Positions 34,085 through 43,546 of a stretch of DNA of 64,000 nt are shown piece by piece (the stretch's first letter is position 1; each line of letters starts with the position of its first letter). Below the pieces are notes generated by a model. That model was not told the origin of the DNA and did no database searches. It was given only the letters and a program-made list of their open reading frames with translations. Source of the DNA: Phormidium tenue FACHB-1052 (GTDB lineage: Bacteria; Cyanobacteriota; Cyanobacteriia; Phormidesmidales; Phormidesmidaceae). The stretch lies in the NCBI RefSeq assembly GCF_014696675.1, contig NZ_JACJQN010000023.1:1-64000 (forward strand), written 5' to 3'. A program made the position numbers and the translations under genes.

Positions 34085-34162
34085 GCCCCCCCTAGCCCCC
34101 CAATTCTGGGGGGAACCAGACGACTTCAAAGTCCCCCAAAATTGGGGGGTTGGGGGGCCGAT
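34085..34162. repeat. MITE-like G/C-run inverted repeat
   Basis: Two arms of the form GCCCCCC..CCCCCCAATT.TGGGGGGA (34085-34113, and its inverted copy at 34132-34158) surround a short spacer, making an almost palindromic element of about 80 bp. Elements with these runs are common dispersed repeats in cyanobacterial genomes. It abuts the IS630 remnant. Confidence 0.6.
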
Positions 34163-34217
34163 GCAGCAACCGTTGCTTTTGCAAATTTATTCCTCAATTC
34201 AGCAACGTCAGATTGTT

Positions 34218-34388
34218 CAGTTAATTGAGGCCGCAAGCTCTCAGGTCGTTTACCTTCCACCCTATTCCCCCGCCCTAAACCGCATTGAAACATGCTGGGG
34301 TTAGTTGAGCCGGATTCGCAAACACCTTCCCTATCCCAAGAGCTGACGTGCGGCGATCGAAGTCGTGCTTAAGTGTGCCGCGTCTTAA
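34218..34388 (+). pseudogene. IS630-type transposase C-terminal fragment
   Basis: The frame reads QLIEAASSQVVYLPPYSPAL then NRIETCWG, the DDE Glu block that is diagnostic of IS630-family transposases (LPPYSPxLNxIExxW). Two in-frame stops follow (after CWG and after PYPKS), so the fragment is dead. Nothing of the N-terminal DNA-binding part remains nearby. Confidence 0.75.
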
Positions 34389-34675
34389 CCCAGATGACCA
34401 CAGCTATGTGGCGCAGCAAGGTGGCAATGGTTTAACGCCTCAGCCGAGGTATCTACACAATTGCCTAATTTGCCCACCGATGAATCTTGGAGGACATCGG
34501 TAAGAAGTACCCGCGTGGGTCATGGCAAACAAATATCAGGGTTCCATACTTAGAAACATAGTCAATCGGCAGCATTTTTGCTCTTCAATTCCTGAATGTT
34601 TAAGCCCAGGATGAATTACAAATTTGACAAGAGTTAGGCTGCCAAAGCTGTGCCTCAAAATTAGGAGACCTGATT

Positions 34676-36244
34676 ATGTCCTTCGAAACCCCGAGTGCTT
34701 TAGCCAATTCAATTATGGCTAGCCTATACGATGTGCTAACCAGTGGTGATAATAATGTTCCTGCTTCGGAAGACAACTTCTTTAGCTGGTCAACACCTGG
34801 TATGCCCATTGAAGCCGATGATTTTGACTTTCTTAGCCAGGGCCTAACTGGCATTGTCAATAAAACTGCCATTAAAAATCTAGGTACTGAAACTGAAACT
34901 CCGGAAATCACTCCAGAGCTTCTCGATCAATTGAGGGCAACCGATACTGCTCGGCTCTATATGCAGGCCGAAAGTTTTGCCCGCATGGTCGATTTTGTCC
35001 CCGATTTGGCCAAGCTTAACAACCAGCAATTCACCCGCCTGAGCGTAATGAATAATGAGGGTACGCTCTCTGAACGCTACGAATATGTCCTGCGGATGAG
35101 TCAGGTCATGCAGTCAGAATTGCCTGCTGATATTAAGCAACGTATTGAACAATTTCGAGGCCTTCTAAACGTAACCCGCACTGAGACAGACCTATTTGGT
35201 CGCGAACGGGAAATCACCGAAGATGGCCCAATTGTGAAACTCTATCAAGAGAAAATGGCTAACTACGAAGCCGCTGCTCTGGAGTATAATAGCCGCCGCA
35301 TCGCTGCTCTAGCAGCTAGCCGTCCTGAGGATGTGCATTACTGGGCGATGAACGCCAACATTCTACGCAATCGGGTGCGGGCAGCGCTGGCCGATTGGGT
35401 TTCCAACGGCTACAAAAATGACTACGAGCAAATTAACGCCTTTATCGATCAAGTGATGCAGCGAGATATGTCGCTGCTGAAGGATCAATATCGCGATGAT
35501 TTGCTGAAGGCGAAGCTCACCAGTTTGGCCTCAGGCAGCGATTTTTACTTCACGTCGGTCGTTCCGGGTAACTTTACCCGAGCCTCGGGTTGGACGCAGT
35601 TTACCTTTAACTCCGCCCGCTACAACCGCTATAGCAACTCTAAGTATGCCTCCCAATCCTCTAGCACCAAGGCGGGTGGTGGTTTCAGCCTTGGCTTCCT
35701 CACCGTGGGCGGTGGCGGCGGCGGCAGCAATACTAGCTCCTCCTACGAATCGAAGGTGAAATTTGACAGTACTCGCTTCCGGCTGTCGTTCAAGATTGCC
35801 CAGGTGATGGTGACTCGGCCCTGGTTCAAAACGTCCTTCCTGAACAGCAAAACCTGGCGCTTTGATCAAAACAACCCCGATTCTAAATCGCAAATGGTGA
35901 GCGACGGCGGCAACCCGGCCAAGGGGTTGATTCCGGCTTACCCCACGTCGATGGTGGTGATTAAGGATTTGGAACTCTCCCTCGGCCAAAGCAGCGGTTT
36001 CTCGGACTACCTCTCTGAGTACGAGCGGTCGTCGGCCAATGGTGGTGGTGCTCTTTCCCTCGGCCCCTTTAACCTGGGTGGCTCCCACAAACGCAGCACC
36101 AGCCTGGGCGAAACTACCTCCAAGCACGGCTATTCCTTTGATGGCCAAACCATGAAGGTGCCAGGGATGCAGGTAATTGGCTTTAAGTGCCATATTCTGC
36201 CTAAGTCGCCCAATCCATTGGCCAACATCGAGAAGTGGATCTAA
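34676..36244 (+). CDS. Unknown protein, paralogue A of a two-gene family
   Basis: The 522-residue protein has no signal peptide and an N-terminal helical part with long amphipathic helices (about 60-260). Glycine- and serine-rich segments follow (SLGFLTVGGGGGGSN near 340). The C-terminal region carries RLSFKIAQVMVTRPWFKTSF (about 370-390), SKTWRFDQ and LIPAYPTSMVVIKDLEL (about 417-433), all with counterparts in the next gene. I do not recognise the family. Length, a clear ATG and smooth coding show it is real. A matching hairpin terminator at 36293-36332 separates it from its paralogue. Confidence 0.8.
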   Translation: MSFETPSALANSIMASLYDVLTSGDNNVPASEDNFFSWSTPGMPIEADDFDFLSQGLTGIVNKTAIKNLGTETETPEITPELLDQLRATDTARLYMQAESFARMVDFVPDLAKLNNQQFTRLSVMNNEGTLSERYEYVLRMSQVMQSELPADIKQRIEQFRGLLNVTRTETDLFGREREITEDGPIVKLYQEKMANYEAAALEYNSRRIAALAASRPEDVHYWAMNANILRNRVRAALADWVSNGYKNDYEQINAFIDQVMQRDMSLLKDQYRDDLLKAKLTSLASGSDFYFTSVVPGNFTRASGWTQFTFNSARYNRYSNSKYASQSSSTKAGGGFSLGFLTVGGGGGGSNTSSSYESKVKFDSTRFRLSFKIAQVMVTRPWFKTSFLNSKTWRFDQNNPDSKSQMVSDGGNPAKGLIPAYPTSMVVIKDLELSLGQSSGFSDYLSEYERSSANGGGALSLGPFNLGGSHKRSTSLGETTSKHGYSFDGQTMKVPGMQVIGFKCHILPKSPNPLANIEKWI

Positions 36245-36292
36245 TTTGTGGGGAGTGACGAGATGAGAGAGTAGACAGGTTTTGGGTATTGA

Positions 36293-36335
36293 GATTGAGA
36301 TTTGAGTGATTAATTTCGCTCAAATCTCAATCTTT
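36293..36335. terminator. Perfect 14-bp hairpin between the paralogues
   Basis: GATTGAGATTTGAG (36293-36306) and CTCAAATCTCAATC (36319-36332) pair perfectly across a 12-base loop, followed by TTT. This fits an intrinsic terminator or an mRNA-stability hairpin between the two paralogous genes. Confidence 0.5.
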
Positions 36336-36422
36336 AAATCTTACTTCCTCTCCTCCTGTTGGATAACCCACTGCCCTAACTATGGCCCGTGATCTTAAAC
36401 TCGTTTTACTTAAGGAAAAACT

Positions 36423-38069
36423 ATGGATGCGATCGCTCAATTGGCCCTTACTCAAAAGGCCCAACATGTTTTTGGGGGTGACAATACGTTTCTCAGCTTT
36501 CCCCTCACACCGCTGCAATATACCCAGGATGACCTGAGTTTTGTGCAAAATTTCAATGTGTCTCGGCTAAAAGAATTTTCACTACTGGTCAACTTAATTC
36601 CCAATGGACAGGCATGGCAGCCCGTCGAAGCTTCCTATCTCTGGGATGTTTATGGCGATGTTTTAGGTGGGCATGACACCGAATTGGCCCAGTCTACTCG
36701 CACGGCCCAAGAAGAAGCTCAGTACCAGCGAGCTGTGCAGTTTTTAAGTGTTGCTGGTGCCGATGGCTGGCCAGAGCAGAGCCCAGCGGTGAAAGCCTAT
36801 CATCAATTCCGTGATCAGTGGTTTGTGCTCCAGGAGTATTACAACTCAGCCAAAATCACTGGCGAAACCACAACTGATCTCACTCTCAAAGAGCACTGGG
36901 CTAGAGTAGAAGAACCTCGGCTTCGGCAACAGCTCCGTGATTTAGAGAACCGCTGGGTGAATGAAGGATTTAAGCAAGAGGTAGAGCAATCTCAAGAGAT
37001 ACGCAGCCGCCTAGGAGCCAAAAACCCCCACAGAACATGGGGAGAATGGAACAGCAAATTTGACCCCAACATTAATGCTCTGACCGATGTGGATGGAGTA
37101 GAATTTTATCCCAGCAGTTTTTCGCCGATGAATGCGTTGGCGTCAGGTTCTTGGCAAACCTTTAATCTGACCCGAGATGAGGTAGACGCGATGGTTAAAG
37201 CAGCTCCTGCAGAGTTGCGATCGCGCCTTGCCGCTGACCTCCAAACCTCAGATATTGAGTCAATTTCGCTGGAATTTAGCTCGGCTGCGATCGTGCGAAC
37301 CTGGCTGGATGCTGACCTGTTTAAAGCCCGTTTTTGGCGGTTTATGGATCGCTCGCGGCAGCTTTCTAACGGCAATACGCCCCCTGCTGGTCAATGTCCG
37401 GCCTATGTCAGTGCCGTGGTGTTTGCCCGCAACATTACAGTGAAGCGCCGGGTTCAACCACCTACGCCCACACCCCCGACACCCCCCAACCCTTTCCCCC
37501 CAAAAACGCCCGTAGTGATTGGCCCTAAGCGTCCTAGACCCGATATCTTCATTGACCCCACTGATTTTCCCAAGGGCAAGCGCTACTTAGATCATCTCGA
37601 TCGCCCCCCTGTGATGATGAAGATGGTCGCCAGCCCCGTCACCTCGCTTGACCTGGCCTATCCCATCTTGGCCCAAACGGCACAACCCAACGTAGCCCCA
37701 GGGAACCTCGCTCAATCGGGGGTGGCTCAACCCCTGAAGGTGGACGCTCGAGCGCTTAAGGTCAACTCGTTGAATACGACGCAACTCCAGTCGATACGGC
37801 CTATTGAATCAGTGAATCTACCCTTGAAGAAACCGCTACAGCCAGTGGATAGGAACCCCGAAATTTCTCAGGCCATTGCGTCAAAGGCGTTTTTGCGGCT
37901 TCAGCAGGAAGCCGTCATGCGCCCTAGCCTGCCCCAAGCGAGTCAGGTTTCGCAGGAACCCAGCCAAACGAAAACTACCTCCACAGCGGCTGACCAAATT
38001 TACATCCTGGCGTTTATTTGCAAGCCTCTACCCCTCAGCCCTAACCCCGATTCTGCGTTGCCGTGGTGA
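36423..38069 (+). CDS. Unknown protein, paralogue B of a two-gene family
   Basis: The 548-residue protein shares its middle region with paralogue A: ISLEFSSAAIVRTWLDADLF (about 280-299), KARFWRFMDRS and GQCPAYVSAVVFARNITV (about 323-340), in the same order and with the same spacing. Its N-terminal 270 residues are helical (YNSAKITGETTTDL, RQLRDLENRW). After residue 345 comes a proline-rich stretch (PPTPTPPTPPNPFPPKTP) and a low-complexity tail. No signal peptide is seen. ATG 36423 is preceded by AAGGAAAAA. I could not assign a function; the tandem arrangement suggests a two-component complex. Confidence 0.8.
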   Translation: MDAIAQLALTQKAQHVFGGDNTFLSFPLTPLQYTQDDLSFVQNFNVSRLKEFSLLVNLIPNGQAWQPVEASYLWDVYGDVLGGHDTELAQSTRTAQEEAQYQRAVQFLSVAGADGWPEQSPAVKAYHQFRDQWFVLQEYYNSAKITGETTTDLTLKEHWARVEEPRLRQQLRDLENRWVNEGFKQEVEQSQEIRSRLGAKNPHRTWGEWNSKFDPNINALTDVDGVEFYPSSFSPMNALASGSWQTFNLTRDEVDAMVKAAPAELRSRLAADLQTSDIESISLEFSSAAIVRTWLDADLFKARFWRFMDRSRQLSNGNTPPAGQCPAYVSAVVFARNITVKRRVQPPTPTPPTPPNPFPPKTPVVIGPKRPRPDIFIDPTDFPKGKRYLDHLDRPPVMMKMVASPVTSLDLAYPILAQTAQPNVAPGNLAQSGVAQPLKVDARALKVNSLNTTQLQSIRPIESVNLPLKKPLQPVDRNPEISQAIASKAFLRLQQEAVMRPSLPQASQVSQEPSQTKTTSTAADQIYILAFICKPLPLSPNPDSALPW

Positions 38070-38159
38070 TGGGTAGTGATAATTCTGGAGATGGGTCGTG
38101 GTGTGGGTGCTCTCGGCAATCGGTGCAGAGTACGGATGCCGCCCTGGCGATCGCCCCGT

Positions 38160-39422
38160 TTAGCTGCTAGCCGGGGCTGGCCGGGGGCTGTGGGCAACGT
38201 TGGGGCGCTGCCGGGGGGTGACAAACAGGCGCTGCATCGCCTGGGTGCGATCGCTACTGGTTTCGCCCGCCGCCACCGTCCACAGGGTGTCGTAGAAGAA
38301 GAATGAGACCCCAGCAAAGCCCATGCCTCGGGCTGTCTGCACCTGCTGCTGAATCAGCGCCATGGGCACGGGGCGATCTTTCAAGCCGCTGAGAATGCCA
38401 ATGCCGGTGGGAATATGGCGACGGGCCTGCTGCAGGGCGCGATCGCGGAGGGCGTTGCGAAAGCTGGCCAGGTTATCGCGGTAAATCTGAACGACTAGCT
38501 CTTCGATGTACCCCTTTTCTCGCCAGCGGGGCCAGTCTTGGAGGTGGTGGGTATAGGCAAAGGTGGCCGGGTTGGGTGAAACCGATAGCACCGCGCTGGG
38601 GCGTCGCGCTTTGACCGTCCAAAACACGCGATCGACCAAGGCGGTGATTTTGTCGGCCCGCCAGCGCGTCCATTCGGCGTCGTAGGGGTTGGCGGGTGGG
38701 GCCTGGCCACGGTGCTCCTGGCGATAGAGGTTGATGGTGTAGAGGTCGTAGCCGTAGGCCACCGGCAGGCTGAAGTGATCGTCGAGCTGTAGCCCATCGA
38801 CCTCGTAGTTGGCCATCAGCTCGGCCACCAGGTCGAGCATGAACTGCTGCACCTCTGGGTGAAACGGGTTGAGCCACACCCGGGGGTGTCTGCCCTCCTG
38901 CTCTAATCTCGCAGCGGGCAGGGCTCCCTGCTTTTGGGTCAGCCAGTCGGGGTGGCGCAGCGCCAGGGGTGAGTTGGCCGGGGCCATGAAGCCAAACTCA
39001 AACCAGGGAATCACGGTGAGGCCGAGGTCTTTGGCGGTTTGCACCAGGTTGAGCAGCAGGTCGCGATCGCCCTGGGCTGCTTCTAGAGCCTCATTGCGCC
39101 CCTGGTTTTCTAAGTCGGGATAGAGACCCTGTTTGTAGCCCGTCGCTCGTTCCGCCACCTGACTGGGGTAGAGGGTATAGCCCCAGCTCCACACCGCTGG
39201 GTAGACGGTGTTAAAACGGTTGGTGGCGAGCTGTTGTAGCGAGTCTCTGACCCCTTGCTCTGAAAAAAGCACCTGACTATCGACATTGGTCAGCCAGACT
39301 CCCCGAATTTCAGCGGGTGGGTTAGCAATAGCCTGCGCTGGCAACAACCCGATCGCACCTTGAGCGACCCAGATCCCTAGGGCGGTCAATACAGCGAGGC
39401 CCAAATAGCAAAACCGTCTCAT
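38160..39422 (-). CDS. GHL10 (DUF187/YngK-like) glycoside hydrolase, secreted
   Basis: The 420-residue protein begins with a signal peptide (MRRFCYLGLAVLTALGIW to about residue 32). The TIM-barrel blocks of the glycosyl hydrolase-like 10 family follow: EIRGVWLTNVDSQVLFS, NRFNTVYPAVWSWGYTLYPS, LTVIPWFEFGFMAP with the catalytic Glu, VDGLQLDDHFSLPVAYGYD and GVSFFFYDTLWTVA. The family acts on cell-wall or surface glycans outside the membrane. It stands alone on the minus strand. Confidence 0.88.
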   Translation of the reverse strand: MRRFCYLGLAVLTALGIWVAQGAIGLLPAQAIANPPAEIRGVWLTNVDSQVLFSEQGVRDSLQQLATNRFNTVYPAVWSWGYTLYPSQVAERATGYKQGLYPDLENQGRNEALEAAQGDRDLLLNLVQTAKDLGLTVIPWFEFGFMAPANSPLALRHPDWLTQKQGALPAARLEQEGRHPRVWLNPFHPEVQQFMLDLVAELMANYEVDGLQLDDHFSLPVAYGYDLYTINLYRQEHRGQAPPANPYDAEWTRWRADKITALVDRVFWTVKARRPSAVLSVSPNPATFAYTHHLQDWPRWREKGYIEELVVQIYRDNLASFRNALRDRALQQARRHIPTGIGILSGLKDRPVPMALIQQQVQTARGMGFAGVSFFFYDTLWTVAAGETSSDRTQAMQRLFVTPRQRPNVAHSPRPAPASS

Positions 39423-39692
39423 GGCATTTCCCAGATAGCCCTGTGGGCGTTTTTATACTCATTACCAATTGCCAATATTTCGGCTTGATTTTTTGAACTT
39501 GTCAGCCTGATATTCAACTGGTACACCGGTTTGAGAAACGATTTAGAAAATGGCCTAGGCGCTCCTGGCGGGAGGAGACGTGATGGCGAGAAGGTGCTGG
39601 GGGCGCGATCGCAGCCAACCCAACCAAGATTCTGCGAGTTCATTGCGCCGTCGCCATCGGTCTCCTATGCCAGGGGTCTGGCCAAGGGCGGG

Positions 39693-40391
39693 TTAGTCGG
39701 CCTGGCGCTGCACGATGGCCGTAAGTTGATCGGGGTCAAGAATGGTGATGTTACCGCCCCGCTGGTAGGCCACCGCGCCCTTGAGCTGTTTGAACAGGCG
39801 CACACATTCTTCGTAGGTGATGCCAATGCTGCGAGCGATTTGGTAGTGGGTGAGGTGCGATCGCAGCCGTTGCCCCTCGGGCACCGCCTCCGTACCGGCG
39901 CTAGCGGCAAAATACTCCAGGTAGTGAATCAACCGCACGATCGCCCGTTCTGACACCAGGCCATGCACTCGGTTGTGCAGATGCTGAAGCCGCTGGTTGA
40001 AGATGCCCAGCAGGTGTAGCGCTAGCTCTGGCGCTGCCTGAAACCCCCTCAGCAAAGCGTCTCGCTCGATGGTCAGCACCGCAATCGGCTCCATAGCGGT
40101 GGCGGTGGCCGGAGCCTGACCATCGCCAAACAGGGCCGGGGCCGCAAACACCTCATCGGCCCCCAGCAGCCGCAAGATCGTCTCTTTGCCTGACTCAGAG
40201 ACTTTAGTCAAGCGCAGCGAACCCGCTGCCAGTAGGTAGAGGCAGGCGGGCAGGGCATCACCCTCTTGAAAGACGGTCTCATCGGTGGCGTAGGTTTTGA
40301 GGCGGCTGTGGGTGGCAAGCTGCGCCAGCAGCGGCAGGTCTAAGTCTTTAAATAGGCCAATTTTCTGTAGCTGCTGGGCATCGACCGGCAT
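39693..40391 (-). CDS. Crp/Fnr-family transcriptional regulator
   Basis: The 232-residue protein has a cyclic-nucleotide-binding-like beta roll (TDETVFQEGDALPACLYLLA, FAAPALFGDG), a dimer helix and a C-terminal winged HTH (LTHYQIARSIGITYEECVRL). Length and order match the Crp/Fnr superfamily. Several residues that bind cAMP in Crp are not obvious, so another ligand or none is possible. It is transcribed divergently from the methyltransferase-cupin gene across 215 bp, so it may control that gene. Confidence 0.85.
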   Translation of the reverse strand: MPVDAQQLQKIGLFKDLDLPLLAQLATHSRLKTYATDETVFQEGDALPACLYLLAAGSLRLTKVSESGKETILRLLGADEVFAAPALFGDGQAPATATAMEPIAVLTIERDALLRGFQAAPELALHLLGIFNQRLQHLHNRVHGLVSERAIVRLIHYLEYFAASAGTEAVPEGQRLRSHLTHYQIARSIGITYEECVRLFKQLKGAVAYQRGGNITILDPDQLTAIVQRQAD

Positions 40392-40606
40392 GGGTGAGGT
40401 AACTCAGAGAACGTCGGGCCTCACTCAACTATACCGATTCTCTAGCTCCATGCTGGACGAGCTGCGATCGCCCCTAAGCCCTGTAACACAAGCATCTTGA
40501 AGAATTGGAGAAAATGAGCGCCACCTTTTAGGGCGTTTATGAGCTACCTCATAACCAGCCCAAGCCGACTCTGCCACAGTGGAGACATCCCCTTCTGGTC
40601 AACGCT
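40392..40606. promoter_or_regulatory. Divergent promoter region of the Crp-type and methyltransferase genes
   Basis: The 215-bp space lies between starts pointing away from each other. I see no clear TGTGA-N6-TCACA Crp box, so any autoregulation is inferred from layout alone. Confidence 0.4.
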
Positions 40607-41758
40607 ATGACGGCACCACCGCTCAATCTCAAAACCGCTCCTGGCCATGAGGTGCTAGCCGCAGCAGGCAAAAAGATCCTGCGCCCCGGCGGGCGGGGAG
40701 CCACGGAAACGCTGTTCACCTGGGTTGACTTTCAACCCGGTGACACGGTGCTAGAACTGGCCGCCAGCTTTGGCTACAGCGCCATCGCCCTGGCCCAGCG
40801 CTACGGCGTCAAGGTCGTCGGGATCGAAAAAAATTCTGAGAGTGTGGTTCGCGCCCGCGCCAATGTAGCCGCAGCGGGCCTGGGCGATCGCGTAGACATC
40901 CGCGAAGGCGATATTTTTCACCTAGAGCGAGTTCCTGAGCAGTTTGACTACGTGCTGGGCGAGGCAATTTTGTCGATGCAGTCGGCCCCCGCCAAGGCCA
41001 AAATTTTGCAGGGGGTGGGCGATCGCCTCAAACCCGGCGGCCAGTTTCTCAGCCATGAAATGCTGGCCCAAGGTGCCCGCATTGACGACATTTACCGCGA
41101 GCTGGCCACCACCATTCGCGTCAACACCGCCCCCCTGAGCGAGGCGGGCTGGCAAGCGGCCTCTGAGGCGGCGGGTCTAACCGTGCAGCAGCACCAAACT
41201 GGCCCCATAGCCCTGCTCAACCCGCTGCGCATCATCCAAGAAGAAGGCCTGGCTACCTTGCTCAGCCTGGGCTGGAATGTGCTCGTGCATCCGCCCATGC
41301 GGCAGCGCATTTTGGCGATGCGACGGGTGTTTACCGAGTACGGCGACGACCTGGGCTACATCATCCTGCGCGCTGCAAAACTGAATCATTCTCCCCAGGG
41401 CCAATGTTCTTTCTTGAAGGTCACTATGACAACCACAATTCTCTCGCTTCAGCCAACTTTTACGCATCTGCAAGAGCACATTGAGTATCCTAAAGCAGGC
41501 ACGTTGAGCAAAGTGCTGTTGCAAGACCAGGTCTGTCAATACACGCTCTTTTGCCTGGCGGCAGACACCGAAATTTCAGAACACACCTCCACCCGCAATG
41601 CCGTTGTTCAGTGCCTCGAGGGCCAAGGGGTGTTGACCCTAGAGGGCAAGGATATTGCCCTAGAGCCGGGGGTATTTATTGTGATGCCCGCCAACGCGCC
41701 CCATGCTCTGAAGGCGATCGCAAACCTGGCCTTTTTGCTCACCCTGTCGAAGCCCTAG
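40607..41758 (+). CDS. SAM-dependent methyltransferase fused to a cupin
   Basis: The 383-residue protein joins a methyltransferase (residues about 1-255; motif I VLELAASFGYSAIAL, motif II-like VVGIEKNSESV, then YVLGEAILSM and LKPGGQFLSH) to a cupin (about 274-383; QCLEGQGVLTLEGK and GVFIVMPANAPHAL, with the second metal-binding His). Methyltransferase and cupin are usually separate adjacent genes. Inside the fusion an ATG at 41426 (MTTTILSL) follows a ribosome-binding-site-like AAGG, so the cupin may once have been, or may still be, translated on its own. The substrate is unknown. The Crp-type gene faces it upstream. Confidence 0.82.
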   Translation: MTAPPLNLKTAPGHEVLAAAGKKILRPGGRGATETLFTWVDFQPGDTVLELAASFGYSAIALAQRYGVKVVGIEKNSESVVRARANVAAAGLGDRVDIREGDIFHLERVPEQFDYVLGEAILSMQSAPAKAKILQGVGDRLKPGGQFLSHEMLAQGARIDDIYRELATTIRVNTAPLSEAGWQAASEAAGLTVQQHQTGPIALLNPLRIIQEEGLATLLSLGWNVLVHPPMRQRILAMRRVFTEYGDDLGYIILRAAKLNHSPQGQCSFLKVTMTTTILSLQPTFTHLQEHIEYPKAGTLSKVLLQDQVCQYTLFCLAADTEISEHTSTRNAVVQCLEGQGVLTLEGKDIALEPGVFIVMPANAPHALKAIANLAFLLTLSKP

Positions 41759-41772
41759 GTCAAGGCCAACCT

Positions 41773-42297
41773 TCAACAACCCGCGTCCCCTAGCACCGGA
41801 ATTTCTGTCGTTTCGCCGTTTTGCTGAAGTTGCAGGGTGCCTGTTACCGAAACCGACTCAATTTCTCCCGGTTCACCCTGGGTGACATCAACGTGCAGCT
41901 TAATGGCGTCATCTGGGCTGGTAAAGGTTTGCGAGGTTTGTTGGCCATAAAACTCATTCCCCGATGCGGCGGTGCGGCGAAAGCGGATAAATTCGCCATT
42001 GAGTTTCATCAGGGCCACAGCATCGGCTGAGGGTTGAGCCAGCCCGTTAAAGAAGAGATATTCCGGCGATCGCAGGCCATCCTCCCGGTGCCACAGCGTC
42101 ATGCCGCAGCCACCCCCATCCTGAGCAAACAGTTCGTCGAGGGTAAATCGATCAATCGCCGGGAGTGTGGGGTTATCAGCAGGGTCGCTCAGCACCGATG
42201 ATGAGGGGGGTTGGGGCCGGTCGGCCACTGGGGTGCAGGCCAAGCCCACGGGCACCATGATCAAAACCAGCAGCAGGGATGGTAGTTGTTTCATCAC
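41773..42297 (-). CDS. Lipoprotein of unknown function
   Basis: The 174-residue protein has a lipoprotein signal (MMKQLPSLLLVLIMVPVGLAC) whose Cys21 would carry the lipid anchor, then a polar region. GGGCGMTLWHREDG is the most distinctive segment, and another Cys ends the protein (VLGDAGC), so a disulfide is possible. I do not recognise the family. It converges with the methyltransferase-cupin gene, with only 14 bp between the stops. Confidence 0.75.
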   Translation of the reverse strand: MMKQLPSLLLVLIMVPVGLACTPVADRPQPPSSSVLSDPADNPTLPAIDRFTLDELFAQDGGGCGMTLWHREDGLRSPEYLFFNGLAQPSADAVALMKLNGEFIRFRRTAASGNEFYGQQTSQTFTSPDDAIKLHVDVTQGEPGEIESVSVTGTLQLQQNGETTEIPVLGDAGC

Positions 42298-42542
42298 TGG
42301 GTCACCTCACGCTAGATGGCATCACTCGAAACGGCTGGGGACTCTCACAAGTGATCGGGGTTGATAGACTTTTGATCCTAAATCCTTCTTGACTATCGCC
42401 GATTTAGCAGGGCGAATGCAATCGAGCCTCTGGCTCTGCTATGCCTACATTGCTACGATTTGGTCAGGGTCACGCGATTCTGATAGGAAAGCCCAATGCC
42501 GCCCTGGCATGGTGTCTAAGGTGGGCTATAAATATGGTTACG

Positions 42543-43016
42543 TCAGGGTTTTTGTTTGCGTTCTGCTCTAGCTGCCTTGAGTTCTTTGCTCTTTAATTCG
42601 GCTGCTTGATAAGCATTCACGTAGTCTTTTCCCCCTAGCATCACGTCACCGTAATACTCGTAGGGCGGAGCACCATAAATCGGCAGTGGAGGATCGTCTG
42701 GGTAATCTTCCCGGGCCTCTTCAACAGAGGCTTTTAAAGCCTTGATGCTGAGGCGTTGGGCAGGAAAGTAGTAGATGTCTTGCCGGGCTTTATTTATATG
42801 CGGTAGCGTCGGGTCGATAATATCGTCACCCAATTCAATCCAAGCGTGTTCGATCGGCTCATACTGCCCGTTATTCAAAACCACAAACCCTTGGACGTAG
42901 GTCGCTCCAGTCAGTGTCAGCACAGCTCGATGGGTGTTGTCAAAGGGAGCGCCTGCTTTGCTTTTGATTTGTTCAAAAATTTCGATGGAAAGGGGTTCAT
43001 TCAGGGTTGGGGGCAT
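42543..43016 (-). CDS. Hypothetical cytoplasmic protein
   Basis: The 157-residue protein (MPPTLNEPLSIEIFEQIKS...) has mixed alpha/beta sequence with TGATYVQGFVVLNNGQYEPI and EHAWIELGDDIIDPTLPH, a pattern seen in small peptidase-like or transglutaminase-related cyanobacterial hypotheticals. The C-terminus is a charged helix (YQAAELKSKELKAARAERKQ). The H-x-W sequence may be functional, but no catalytic set is clear. Confidence 0.65.
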   Translation of the reverse strand: MPPTLNEPLSIEIFEQIKSKAGAPFDNTHRAVLTLTGATYVQGFVVLNNGQYEPIEHAWIELGDDIIDPTLPHINKARQDIYYFPAQRLSIKALKASVEEAREDYPDDPPLPIYGAPPYEYYGDVMLGGKDYVNAYQAAELKSKELKAARAERKQKP

Positions 43017-43333
43017 TGGGCGTGAATTTTAGAGGCGCTACTGCCGATCGTAAGCATCTGCGCGGCGTATGTCTATTGCCGCTAGACCGATGTTCAGGTC
43101 GTTGAGTAGGTGCTAGCGCTAAAAGGCTCAGCCGTAGCGGGTTGGGGAGTGCGATCGCAGCCACAGGGCCTGGCCCATCGGCAAGGTAGACGAGGTTCCC
43201 GCAGACACCTCTACTCTGACCACCTGCACGGCCAAAGGAGCCAGCGAGCAAGTCGTGCACAGTTTTCAGGCAAGGCAGGGTACCCACCAGCCCCCAGTGC
43301 CGTAGCCGATATCACCACCGCCGTCGAGGCGCT
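43017..43333. other. Gene-free stretch before the adhesin remnant
   Basis: No intact gene is present. Short fragments (for example TKGASEQVVHS in one frame) may belong to the same decayed secreted protein as the piece at 43334-43546. Confidence 0.3.
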
Positions 43334-43546
43334 AACGATGCGCCGATCAACACGGTGCCGGCCCTGCTAACGGCTGCTGAAAATACCAGCCTTGCGATCG
43401 CCTCCATCTCCATCAGCGACCCTGAAAATGCGGTCGGGCAGACCATTGCCAGTGAACTCGCCAGCGTTCAATTAGCGGTTGCCAATGGCCAGCTGAGCAT
43501 TGGTAATCTCAACGGAGCCACGATTTCGAGCGGGTTAGCCAACTGA
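43334..43546 (+). pseudogene. Fragment of a tandem-repeat adhesin (Ig-like/cadherin-like)
   Basis: Seventy codons read NDAPINTVPALLTAAENTSL, AIASISISDPENAVGQ and VQLAVANGQLSIGNLNGATI, ending at TGA 43544-43546. This is a single unit of the long tandem repeats found in very large secreted bacterial adhesins (NDAPxNTVP... LxVxxGxLxL). No start codon or other units remain. Confidence 0.6.

Noticed and set aside
43110-43370. 86-codon plus-strand frame
   Set aside because: No family features; it partly overlaps the adhesin fragment in a different frame.
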